Positions 12,301 to 24,300 of a DNA stretch of 64,000 nucleotides are shown here, in pieces. The stretch lies in NCBI GenBank assembly GCA_007922225.1, contig ML679995.1, forward strand, positions 1,327,653 through 1,391,652, written 5' to 3'. Positions within the stretch are counted from its first letter, which is position 1, and every line of letters begins with the position of its first letter. The notes under the pieces are model-generated. The model ran no database searches. It saw nothing but the letters and a program-made list of their open reading frames with translations, and was not told the DNA's origin. A program made the translations under genes and the position numbers. This DNA is from Emydura subglobosa. Lineage: Eukaryota; Chordata; Testudines; Chelidae.

Positions 12301-15300
12301 TCCACTATCTTGAAGGGCAGACATCTCCTCCGTCAGCTGTTCTTGGATCGTTCCTTTGAACCAAAGAATGTAACAGCAAGCAGACGCGCCTTTCCAGATT
12401 GGAGACCAGTGGCCAACCCTGACAGCTATCTGGAGCTCTTATCCACATCTTATCAAGTCAAATAAATGCAGCGGTGTGCTCCAGATCCCTTGTGGTGTAT
12501 TCATGATCAGCCAGCTAGTGAGAGTGATCAGGGGAGGGAAGCATAGAATGGAAAAGAAAAAATGAAAACCACTGAACATCTCTTGCTCGTCACAGAAGAA
12601 GAGAGCTCTTCATTACACTGAGCTGGGTCTGTTCTAACGCACTGCTGGGACTGAGCTCCCCGGGGCTTTGATAGAGGTAACGTACAAAGCCCTCTCTCAC
12701 CCAGGCATCTGTAAGCCCTCAGCAGCCTTTTGAATCTGGTTTCAGTCCTCCTCACTCACATTGGGGCTCCAGGGACGTGGGACGAAGGCCTGAGCTCTCC
12801 CATGAGCATGGTCCCTCTGTAGCTGGAGTGAAGCACTGTGGAGCTGTGGTATCTGTTACTGTGCATGGAAGGTGGGGAAAATCCATGGAGCCTTGTCATG
12901 AGTTCTGCTGGCCTTTGCCTGCCTCCTCAAGTCCGGTGTACAAACCATGGATGGGGTGCGGGAGCAGCTTCCTTTCCGTGACTCTCCCCTTTGCATTTAA
13001 GTCGATCAGCATCAAGCTGAACATGTATGTTATTAAAAACTCTGAACTGAATCAGGTTCCAGGCTCACTCTACCTCATGGCCTCCAGACTGCCTCCTGGC
13101 TCCTTCTGGCGTTGCACAGCAAGCTACATGACCTAAGACCCTCCTACCTCTTTATGTCCTCCCCCCCCCCTGCGTCCCCCCCCTCATTCCCCCCCCCCCC
13201 CCCCACACACACACACCCAGCTGGGCTGTTCCTCCCTCAGATCCTTCTGAAAATAAAGTCCTTTCTTTCCAGGGTGCACACAGAGGCCCAATGGAAACAG
13301 AAACCTTCCTCGAGAGTGTTACAAAGCAGCTGTAAAGTTTCCAAGATTTCATAAGAGAGCTGCTGTGATTGCAAAAGCTGCATCACTTCCACTCAGCTAT
13401 GGCATGTATTTTCCTTTCATTTCTTCTCTGCAGCTAGCACACACAGGTGAACCCTAGGGCATTCACACAGCAGCAGCAGCATGCCAGGAGGACACTGCTG
13501 CAGATCACCATTTAGTCATTTCTTTCGTTCCCTTCAAGCTGACACCAACTGTTTTGCCGACAGCGCCTATCTCGGCCCAGAGGACAGGGCAAAGGCCCTT
13601 CAAGCTGACACCAACTGTTTTGCCGACAGCGCCTATCTCGGCCCAGAGGACAGGGCAAAGGCTCCTCCAGAAATGCAAGAGTTAGTGCAGGGCTGCTACA
13701 GTTTGTCATTTAGAAGTCGGAAGAATAATAGTTCAACTGCTTGAACATAAAAGGGACATCTAGGAAATATCCGCACTGCCATCACCCTCATCAACCACTA
13801 GTGTGTTCTCCCATCACAAGTCAGCTACTCAGACACCCACACAAGTTAACATGAAACCATTCCCAGCCAGGTGCAGTGAAAGCCTAGGACTACCGCGATC
13901 AAAGTCATTTAGTCACACAACCCACGTAAAGTCATAGCAATCTGCTTACTGACGAGCCAACAGCCCCGCTGCCTCCCCAGAGCTTGATCCAGATTCCAGG
14001 TAAGACCAACCATTAAGTCTTTTTCAATCTCTTCGTATAACTCGGATAACTTCTCTTCCCGTCCATCCAGGGCAGTGCTTGCTTCGTGGTGACGTTTGTG
14101 CCAGTCCTCAAAGTAGTCCTTCTGCAGGGCTTTGTAGGCCACAACCAGCGTCCTCAAGCCTTCGCCTGCAAACTCCTGCAAGACATGGGAGGGACAGGAG
14201 AGGTCAATGTGGAACACTCTTCTAGCTTGACCTGCAAGGAGCACAATTTACGATCACCCGCCCACCGGAAAGATAGCAACCCAACTCGCAGTGAATAGGA
14301 TGAAAAGTTGCATCTAATACTTTAAACTCACCAGCAACTGGAAATCCAGAGCTACTCTTCAACAGAGCAGTTTTTAGCCACAGTCTATTGTCTATACAAG
14401 ACCAAATTCAAAAGGTTTCCCTACATTTTGACTCTACAGTTTTCCATTACCAAGGCACCTGTGTCATTAATATTTGGATGAGGTACCAGAATGACGAGGT
14501 CTATGCAAAACACACACCACAGAGCTACTCCCAGAATTTCAGAATTGTGCCCATGCAATCATTTAGCAAAAGTGGTGGTGTGACTGAGTGCTTTATTTGC
14601 ACTGAACAACAGCCATGCACCTTCACCACGTAAGTAACTGAAAATCCGGCCTCCAGCACTTCTGGTAACCAACCAATAACAAGGATCCCTTTAGGAAAGC
14701 TCAGATTCTCCCTCAGGGGCCGGGAGGGGGCAGGTAGTATATACACCATCCTCCTCCTGTGGGTTCCACGGGGGAGAGCGACTTTCAGCTGCAGCTGCCT
14801 AAGGAATATGCTGCATTCTCAAGACATCCCTCACCCAGGCTGACCTGTGTCTCACTGTGCTGGGGCTTTGCTGTCTCACTGTAGGCTATCTGGCAGAGCA
14901 GGGATTACAGATACTTGTGCCACTGTACTGCTCCAGGGCCCTGGGCTCTGCACCGCACCCAGCAGGGGCCAGCATCGTCTGGGGGTGAGTATAGGCCTGG
15001 ATTCATCATGTTATAAACGCTTGTATGCAAAGGCAGGACGTCTAAACACTAAGTCGGGTGAACCTGAGTGCCCCATATTAAATGAGACTATAGATATCAT
15101 GGGCATCACAGAAACTTGGTGACATGAGGATAATCAGTGGGAAATGATAATACCAGGGTGCAAAATACATAGGAATGACAAAGCAGGTCATCTTGGTGTG
15201 GCACTATATAAAGTCAAAGAGAGTAAAAATCTTAAATGGATCAAACTGCGTCCCAGAATCTCTACGGATAGAAATTCCTTACTTCACTGACAAAAGTACA

Positions 15301-18300
15301 GCAATAGAAATGCACTGCTGAGCACCTGACCCGGATGGTGCTGGTGACTGTGAAATGCGCAGGGAGAGGCTACAAAAACAGAAAACCAATTAATAAAGGG
15401 GCAGGTCAACTATTCCCATATTCACTGAGAATGTGTTGCCTCAGGAGGGGAGGCAGAGATAAAATTTCTAGACACCATTAAAAACTGCGTCTCGGAGCAG
15501 CCAGTCCTGGAACCCGGATGGGGAGAGACAATTCTTGATTTAGTCCTAAGTAGAGCACAGGATCTGATCCAAGAGATGAATACAGCTGAACAGCTGAGTC
15601 ATAGTGACCATAATGTAGTTAAATTTAACTTCCTTGGGGGGGGCGGGAGGATACCCACTACATTAGCATTTAACTTCAAAAAGGAGAACTACACAAACAC
15701 GAGGAGGCTAGTTAAACAGAAGTTAAAAGGAATAGTCACAAGGGTGAAATGTCTGCAAGCTGCATAGAAATTTCTTTAAAGCACCATGAAACAGGCTCAA
15801 ACTATCTGTATACCCCAAATAAGAAAATGCCACCATGGCTAAACCACAGAGTAAAAGAGGTGGTTAGAGGTAAAAAGACATCTTTTAAAACTGGACGTCA
15901 AATCCTACTCAGGAAAATAGCAAGGAGCAAACTCTGGTAAGTCGAGTGTAAAAGTGTAATTAGGCAGAGCAAAAAAGAATTTGAAGAGCAGCTAGGAAAA
16001 GAGACAAAAGCGAACAGCAATGGTCAGGTCTCAGGTTACTGCTGGCCTGAGTTGTATTTAGACAGGGGAAAGGCTCAGTAGCCCATTCTCAATTGCCTGA
16101 ACTATCCAGATTCCACAGTATGACGAAATGTAACGAGCAGGTGCATGTGGTTTTCAGTCATTGGCGTTCTGAAGCTTTATAGAATAACTCTTTCCTTTCC
16201 ACAGTAACTTGTACGTCACTTGCCAATCAGCAGGGAGATGCGCTCGAGGATTGCGTTAGCGCGCCCCTTCTCAGCCTCAGTGCCAATTCCCTTTCCAGCT
16301 CCAATGGTGGCACCAGAGAAGCTCAAAGCAGCAGAGAACAGAGGGCTCCCACCCTGCCCCTTATCTGCAGAAGGTTCCCTGCATAGGGCACTTACATTCA
16401 AGTGTTCCATGGTTTCCTCCTTGAGGGCTTCGCAGGATGAGTGGAGCAGTTCGTAAAGAATGGTGTCGGCGCCCTTGCAATACAAGGTCAAGTCACCTTC
16501 CGGACTCCGCACTGAAAGCAATGGGAACAAAAGACAGACTAAGGCCCTTGGCAACCACCACGCGTGTTTTAAAATGGGAAGTGTTTGCAGGGACATCCGA
16601 ACTCTGCCCACGGGGGTTGAGGGTCACACCTGCCCAGCACAGAACGGGGGAGATTGCAGCCCCTCTCGTCTTTAGTACGGAGGTGTGGCAGCACAGACTG
16701 CAGGCCCCAACGTGTGTTGCTCCCCCTTGATCTGTGCAGATGCACTGTTGAAGCCTGTGCTCTCACATATGGGAGTGGGGAGCAGCCAGGCAGGCGAGGA
16801 CATTGCTATCCAGGGGTCCAGAACTGTGCCATTGAAGACCTGGCTCTGCTCCCCGTGAAGCCCCCCGTCATTTCCCCTCTATTGACAGGTTCACACCATG
16901 CTCATCACTGAAGTACACCGACGCGTCGCAAGGATGCTCACAGCAAAGGGGTCACAGCAAAAGGAGTACAAGTCAGAGAACCTGAGCAAGCAGAAAAGCG
17001 GAAGGGGAGTGACGGGAACGCACCGATGACAGACATCCTTTTGCGCACGTTGTTGAAGTCCAGAATAGCCAGGAGCTCGTAGATCTTTGTTTCTCCCATT
17101 TCCACCACAGTGATGGTCTCAGGGGTACGAGCACGAAACACGAAGCCAAAGTTTCTGGCCGCAGTGACAAGGGCTCCTTCATCTGGAGACTGGGCCTGAT
17201 ACACTAGGTTACCTGCCATACAAAGAAGAAACAACGTATGTTCATTTCAGGCCTGGTTATCATCACTGTGCTCCGGATGTGAATCAAATACAGCGGCTAA
17301 GGCATTCTGTAGCCACTGCTCATCTCCCATTCTGTCTCTATACAGACAAGAGGCAATAAAACCCACTGTCCTGCACACAAACACACACCTGCACAGGCCA
17401 CAGAGTCACACACGCTAGGGATGGAAAAGCTCCATTAGGTCCCATCGAATCCATTCCACAGAGCCAGTGCATGACTGTATCCTACTTTCTATCCGGTGGC
17501 AGGATCTCCCTTTGCTTGGGAGACTTCCACAGCCCCAGGGATCTCCCTGCCAGCAACATTTCCTTTGCCCAGCCTCCTGACTGGCATTTACATCTTTCAG
17601 ATACGAATGGACAGGACTGGCACAGCTCTCAGTAGGGCAATAGGACTCTGCCCTAGATGGAATTTGGGGAGGACAGGTACAATACCTCCAGGAGCACTGA
17701 ATCAGCCCCACTAATGAGCCCCCATTTGTCAGGGTGCAGCCGACGCTACCCTTCCCGAGCTCAGCTCGGCTGATTGGGGCAAGGAGGACGCAGTGTGTGG
17801 CTTTCTTCCCATCGGCTCTGGGGGGCTAGCGCCACCAGCAGCTCTCTGCTTGCAGAGCCTTTGCGCTCCTTGGAGTTAGTAATGGCAGCTGTGGCCAGCC
17901 CTTACGCTGGGAGTCTCCTGGGGTCCTCTCCGCATGAGGCACCCGCAGAGCTGCACCAGTAGTGACAGCCACACGCCGACTCAGATCATTTGGATCCACG
18001 TCTGCAGCAGCACTCTCCAGAGCAGCCATTCTGCACCAGGCATCTGTGACCCCCTGGGGGGCCGTGAGCTGGTTTCAGGGGGTCTGCGGGCCCATGGGCA
18101 TAAGATGGGAGCCCTTCAGGCGTGAGTTCCCCAGGGGGCACCAGGGTTCAAGGCTTCAGTCCCTCAGGGGGTGCCAGGGTCCGGGACTTTGCAGAAGGAC
18201 CCCTTGAAACCACCGCCCCCCTGGGGGCCACGGACCCCAGTTAAGAACTGCTGTTCTAGAGCTCTATGTGGATACAAAACATTGGATCCACATTCCATCT

Positions 18301-21300
18301 GCCATGATGGCAAAAAATACAACTGCATCCATGGATGTGGATATAAAGCAGAGCTCCCCGGATTTTCAGGGATGGTTTCCCAGTGGAGCCGTAACAGGTC
18401 TGCAGAGAGATGACGGACCAGCACATTGCTGTGCTGTTACAGGCCGTGACAACCATCTCCGTGACCTCAGCCATCCTCACCTTCTTTCTTCTCTTCTGGC
18501 ATCACTGTGTGACATAGCGAGAGTAACCGGAAGAACCCGTGTGCCGCAGCGTCGCCGAGCTTCATGGCTTCAACCAGGCTGTGGTCGTAGAACGCAAACT
18601 TGGGGTCGGCCAGTGGGTTGTACGAGAAATCAACCTTCTCTGTATTCTGCAATGGTGAGGCTCAGCGTCAGACCAGCAGCAGGCTGCCTTGCCACGCTCC
18701 CAGTGATCTCTACCTCCAGGACCCCCCCCCTCTCCTCCCCCCGCACTCACGGCAATCCCCCATCGCCATGACTGCCCCCGCACTCCCAGTGATCCCCCCA
18801 CATGCTCACAGAGATTCCCTCCTGCCATGCTCCTGGCACACTCTCCACACCCGTTTCCCCTCCCCTGCTCCCACCACCATGCCTCCCCCTCCCCACATTC
18901 ATGGTGATCCCCCCACCTCGGCCCCCTCCCCGCACTCACAGTCATCTCCCCACACAACATGCCCCTCCTCCCCGCACTCACAGGGTCCCCCTGCCACGAC
19001 CTCTCCCTGAATTCATGGGGATCGCTCTTGCAGGACTCACTGACCCGAATGGGTTATGGCCAACTGCTGTCACCATCACCCTGCCCCAACCCTGCTCCCA
19101 GGTGTGACTCTGCTTGTTGCAGTGGCTGCGAATGAGAACAGGGCCGGGTGTCCTAGCCCAAAACACACAGGAAACCTTTGTGCCCTCACCATGTTCTCCA
19201 AGGGCAGGGAAGAAAACCAACCTGGAAAAAGCTGGTCCCAAACGGATACGAAATGTAAACTGCCTACCCCACCCCCTCATCTCTGAAACAAAGACGCCCC
19301 GAAGTTCACTCCCTTTGGTGGGGCCCAGCCGCCAGCAGTTTTGGTTTTACGTGTGATGTTTCGGAGTGGAACATGCCACGGGGTCTGCTCGCTCACCAGT
19401 CAGGTTCCCTCCCCAGCTCTAATGAGGCCACACTTTAAAACGAGTCCTGTTTTCTGACCAGCCCAACCTTACAGTTGGCACTTACCCAGGGAGCAAATTC
19501 CCCTCACTAATCTGCACCGCAGAGCCCAGAAGCCTGGAACCCAGTGCGTGCGTGTGTCAAACCTTTGACCTGCTGGTATTCTGCTGCCCGGGAGGAGCTG
19601 GGGGGCTGGCAGATCTCCCACCGGGAGGTGGCTTAGCAAGAACTAGGCATTTATTTCTCCCTCAACAAGTAAGTTCTCCGCATGCTGCTGCCTGAGCGAG
19701 GTGGGTCTGGAGGCAAATCAGTGAGTGCAAATAGCCAGTTTCAGCGGGGATAACAGACTCCTCCCACGCACAGGTCAAAATACCAGCGGACGTGGAGATG
19801 ATTAGGAATGGATTCCTTGAACAGGAAATGGGATTTTATCTCCTGTCTTTGTGTTATTTTAATGGCTACAGAGATTTTTGCAAATTTTAAGGGGCAAAGT
19901 CAGGGTTAGATAGGTGGTGTGAGACGGAATGGGTGACAGTGAAGGAGGAAGAATAATACCGCACTGGGGCACCAGCTGGATCCCCTTCATTGCTCATTTT
20001 CAGGCTCACTTATGTTTGCAGTTCTAAAATAAAGGGCAGAATTTGGAAATGCCAATGCTCTGGGGTGTGGCTGGAACCCCACTGTCACTCATCTGAGACC
20101 TTACCTGTTTGCTAAGCATGCTCCAATTTGCAAATTTCCCAGTTTTTAATTAACACCAACGCCCTGCTGTTCACACGTGCTGAGCACCCTGTTAAACTCC
20201 AGGCGAAGTCAAGAGAGCCGTGGGCAGAAAGCCAGCCCCAAAAGCTTAAGACAGGAGGAGAACCTGGCTCTGACAGATCTTCTGAGGCCCGTCAATGCAG
20301 GGCTGCTCCTGTAGATGTGAGGGTGCGTGTGTGGGGGGTGCATGTTATATCTGGATGGGATACGGCATGCATCCATTGGAGTCTACACAAGCAGGTTGGC
20401 AGAATACACAGACCTAACCACATACCTCAGTAATTTCAATCCTTTGCCCAGCCATGTCGTACACCTCACCTGTAGGTTACAAATACAGACCGAGGTCACA
20501 CACACAAACTGCAGCTGTGCACAAGCTTCGAGTCTCTTATGCTGGTCAGAGCTGGTGTGACACACAGCACCCTGTAACCCCCCATGCATCCTTCCTATCG
20601 AATCGGGTATATTTCACACAAAGCATGTCGGGTAAGGTGTCATAGGAAAAGTCATGATCTGCTAAAACCCATGTGCTGCCCAAATACGTATATCGTTTTT
20701 GTGTGGCAAGTTATAAGATTTTTCTGTATATCCTGTAAATTTAAAAACCCTCTTTTACAAGGGCAGTGGGCCCACCCTGGAGGATGTTAAGGGACTATTA
20801 TCTTGCAAGGGAGTTGTAATTGTAATCAGCGGAGTTACAGTTCAGTGACAATTGCACAAGACTATGCAGCGGAGATTGCTCAACCCTATGGCTCAGTTGC
20901 AGAAGGCAACACGGCGGGGAGCGGGGTATTCGTCAACCTTGTGACTCAGCAGATCCCACCTGGACATGCCTGGACTAATGTCTGCTGAGCACATGGTCAG
21001 AAGATATAAAATAAGGAACTGTGGCTGCGGGCTTTGTCCTTTCTCTTCCCCCATCTACCCTGGAAGCACCAGGAACGCTGGAAAATAAAGAGAGTGGACC
21101 CAGGCTTGTAACATCCAGTGGAGTGAGAACACTGCTTAATGTAGATACTGCTTGGTGTTAAAGGTTTAAGATTCAGATTGCATGTTTATCTCTGTTTGCT
21201 TTGGTACTTATCTCTGATCTCTGCTGCCTACCGCTTATACTCACTTAAAATCCATCTTTCTGTAGATAATGAACCTGTTTGTACATTTTTACTAAAACTG

Positions 21301-24300
21301 TGTGTTTCAGCTGAAGTGTTTGGAAAATCTTAGCTCAGTTAACAAAAGCTTGTGTATGTCTTCCCCACATTGAGGGCGGGGGGGGGAGGGGTGATTAAGT
21401 AATAAACTTATACTTGTCAGCCTTCTAACCAGGGCAGGATGGGGCAACTTCAGGGTGTGAGGCAGGGTGCTGGGGTGGACTGGCCGGTGCCTTTCTCTGT
21501 GAGATTCGTGAGTGGCCCTGGGAGCATTCCTACAATCTAGCTGGGTGTGGAACCTCCCTTGCTGTGGGGCTGAGTGATCACAGCACCCAGAGGGGTTGCT
21601 GCTTGTCACTACCGAAGCATTGTGAGGGACAGCCCAGGCTGGAGAGTTAAGGGTGCACAGTGGTACCCGGGGGAACCCGTCACCAGCTGGTAAGAGTTTT
21701 AAAGGTGGCATCCCGCTGAAAGTGTGATACTGAGAACACGTTCATTGGTAATGGGAACGTGGGTCAGGAAGGGAACTTCACTGTCTAGTGCACGAAAGAC
21801 ACAACAGAGCAAGCTCTCCCCGTCCCTGCCTGTATGAATGTGAGTTGACAACATGGAGGAAATAAGACACCTCTGGCTTGTTCCTACCCCTGAGAGCGAA
21901 AGCTGATTGCTTATGCTGAAAAACTGTTGAAAATGCTTTAGGCAAAAGGGGATTCTTCTGCTGTGTAACCAGAGCGGTGAAACACTTCACCACTTTCTCT
22001 GTAGGGGTCAAAGGTTTCCCACAGCTGCACCAGCCTGGTCGAGTTTGGGTTAGCTTTACTGCTCTTTCAGAGGGAGAGGTATACGAATAGAACTATCACC
22101 AGCCTTCATGAAGCCAGCTGATTTGATCAAACAGCTTCTCTGTTCACCCATCTGTGATGTGACCCAGGGATTAAAGGGCATATGAAAAAGCAAAACAACT
22201 GACATGCTCATAAAGGGGACTGGAACCGGGCTGAAGACCTGCTGCTTCAAACTGAACCCAGCAAGGACTGAGTGAAGCTAGCTGGGAGAGGGAAATGCTT
22301 TCAGGAAATGACTGACACCATCTTTCTGAGGTCCTCTTCCCTCTGGCAGTTGAGACAGTACAGCTCTAGATTCACAGAGCCCCGAACACTCAACCGACTT
22401 TCCTCTCTCCAGACAGCAATACAGCTCCATCCATTCCCCTGGGACAACACCCTGGCCGCAGCGGTTCGTGAACTCATCACCTCCAGCATGCACTATGGCG
22501 GCCCAGTCTATCGAGATAAGCAGCTCGCTAGCAAGCTGCAGGTGCCGCACAGCACAATGACCTAGCTCTGAAGTGGTACAAGCTGGAGAGGCACATTACC
22601 GACGTGATGCACACTTGCACTGCAGCCCCCATCGCTACCGCAGCTCCTCCATGCCTCTGGAACTCACTTGCTAAGCTTAGTGGAACAGGACAATACCCAG
22701 AAGCTGCCTCGCATTCTGAGACCTGCACCGCAGCTATGATCATCTGGAAAGCACATTAACAGAGCTCAGCTCGAAGAGCTGAGAGCAGCCTTCTCAGTAG
22801 CAGACCCAAGTCTGCAAAGCACGCTTCCAAGGAACAGCCCCAAACCTAACCTCTCCAGGTCACAGTGCAACACTCATCCTTTCTACCACGGTTTTCTTCA
22901 CAGATCCAGAGCAGAAGATGCCCCACTAGAATGATCCAAGGAAGAAGCCCACCATTAACTAAACAGTAGGAGAGAGACTTGAGTGTCCATCTTCTAGACA
23001 GTTCCCACTGGTTTCTAGAATGCATCTGCAATGCCTCCAGGCTGTGGTTGGTTGGTAGACAGGCAGATAGATGATGGGCAGATGATGGAAAGATGGAATA
23101 ATGTTCAGGCTTTCATTAATATAGTGTTACAGCGGGGTAAGTAATTCTCATATAGCGCAAGTTATTTAAGTAATTTTTCCCATTTCCTACAAGTCCTTCT
23201 CTTCTGGATATCTTATGGTATCACATTTCTGTGAACCAAGAGGAGAGAAAAGTTCTGGCAGGAGGTACAGGGAGGAAGATAAGAGATGTTCATACCATAG
23301 GATTTCCCATTAATGGAGCACTTGTTGAAAGCCATGATGTTCTGAGTGAGAGTTCCCGTTTTGTCCGAGAAGATATACTTGATCTGTCCCAGCTCTTCAT
23401 TGAGGGTGGTGGTACGGGCCTGGGCTGGCGTATCATTCAGCGGGTAATACATTTTACGGTCCCAATCAATGTAGAAGCTGTTGCCCAGGCGTATAATCTC
23501 TACACTGGGGAAAAGGGAAGAGAAGATGATGGACAGTTCATTAGATTAGGGAACAGGATCTTCTATTTTCAGCTTTAGAGACAGCAGCTGCAGTTTGAGT
23601 AAGAATCCAAGAAACGTGGTGAGCTCGTGTCTCCATCAGACCATCCTGAGACGGCTGCAGCCACACGCCTTTTAAAGGCCCTCTGACAAGCACCACTAAA
23701 ACAACCTGCACAAGAACAACTGCTAGACCTACGTCAGGGTCTCTCTGATTTTTTAGCACCTTTTATAACACATTTCAGAAGCTTCCCAGCCACAAGCACA
23801 TCAGACCCACTGAGATATTGCTGCTTTCTCCTAACCTACAACCAGGCTCTATGGGTGCTCGATGTTGTCTGTGTAAGCCAGGCACAGGGCGCATGGTGGC
23901 GTAAAGCTTGCCTGGCACCGAATAGTTTGCCGGAGTGGGCAAGAGGCAGCCAGCCCTGCCCCAAACTGGGCAGCCCTGACAGGAAGGAGGGTATGGCTGA
24001 GTCAGTGCTTTCCATACTCAGGCTTTGCTAGGGGGTCTGAACTACACTCCAGCAACAGAAACTCTGAGGGAGGGCAGTGGTGTGAACAATGCCAGGGGTG
24101 AATCCCGCTGCCCCAGGACCCCAAAGCCGCCAATATCCTGTTGTGATTAACAAGCAGCCGTGCACGCTGGGACCTGCAGCCTGGGTAGGCCACAGCTCCA
24201 CATTGAAGGTGAAGGCAGCTGCATTGATCTGCTTCATTTCCTGCACATTAGGGTGCTGCTTTCCGGTCTAGGCGTGTTGTCAATGGGGCGTTTGGCTGCG

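Larger units (their letters stand above)
10989..14010 (-). other. Intron between w16 and w17 (3.0 kb)
   Basis: Holds a long CR1 fragment (11185-11922), a C-rich/CA simple repeat (13157-13217) and a perfect 66-bp tandem duplication (13530-13661). A short fragment at about 11127-11160 reads like a common reptile repeat (CCCGCAAACACTTGTGCATG). From 12000 to 13150 nothing is recognised. Confidence 0.75.

Noticed and set aside
13481..13744. A protein with two 22-residue repeats
   Set aside because: The repeat is the 66-bp DNA duplication; both strands are open across it, with no homologue recognised.
18562..19010. Long open frames on both strands over the C-rich stretch
   Set aside because: Low-complexity sequence poor in stop codons; Pro/Ser/His or Gly-rich translations with no homology.
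23046..23096. A second possible minisatellite (GATG/GATA-like)
   Set aside because: Too degenerate to call more than a weak tetranucleotide tract.
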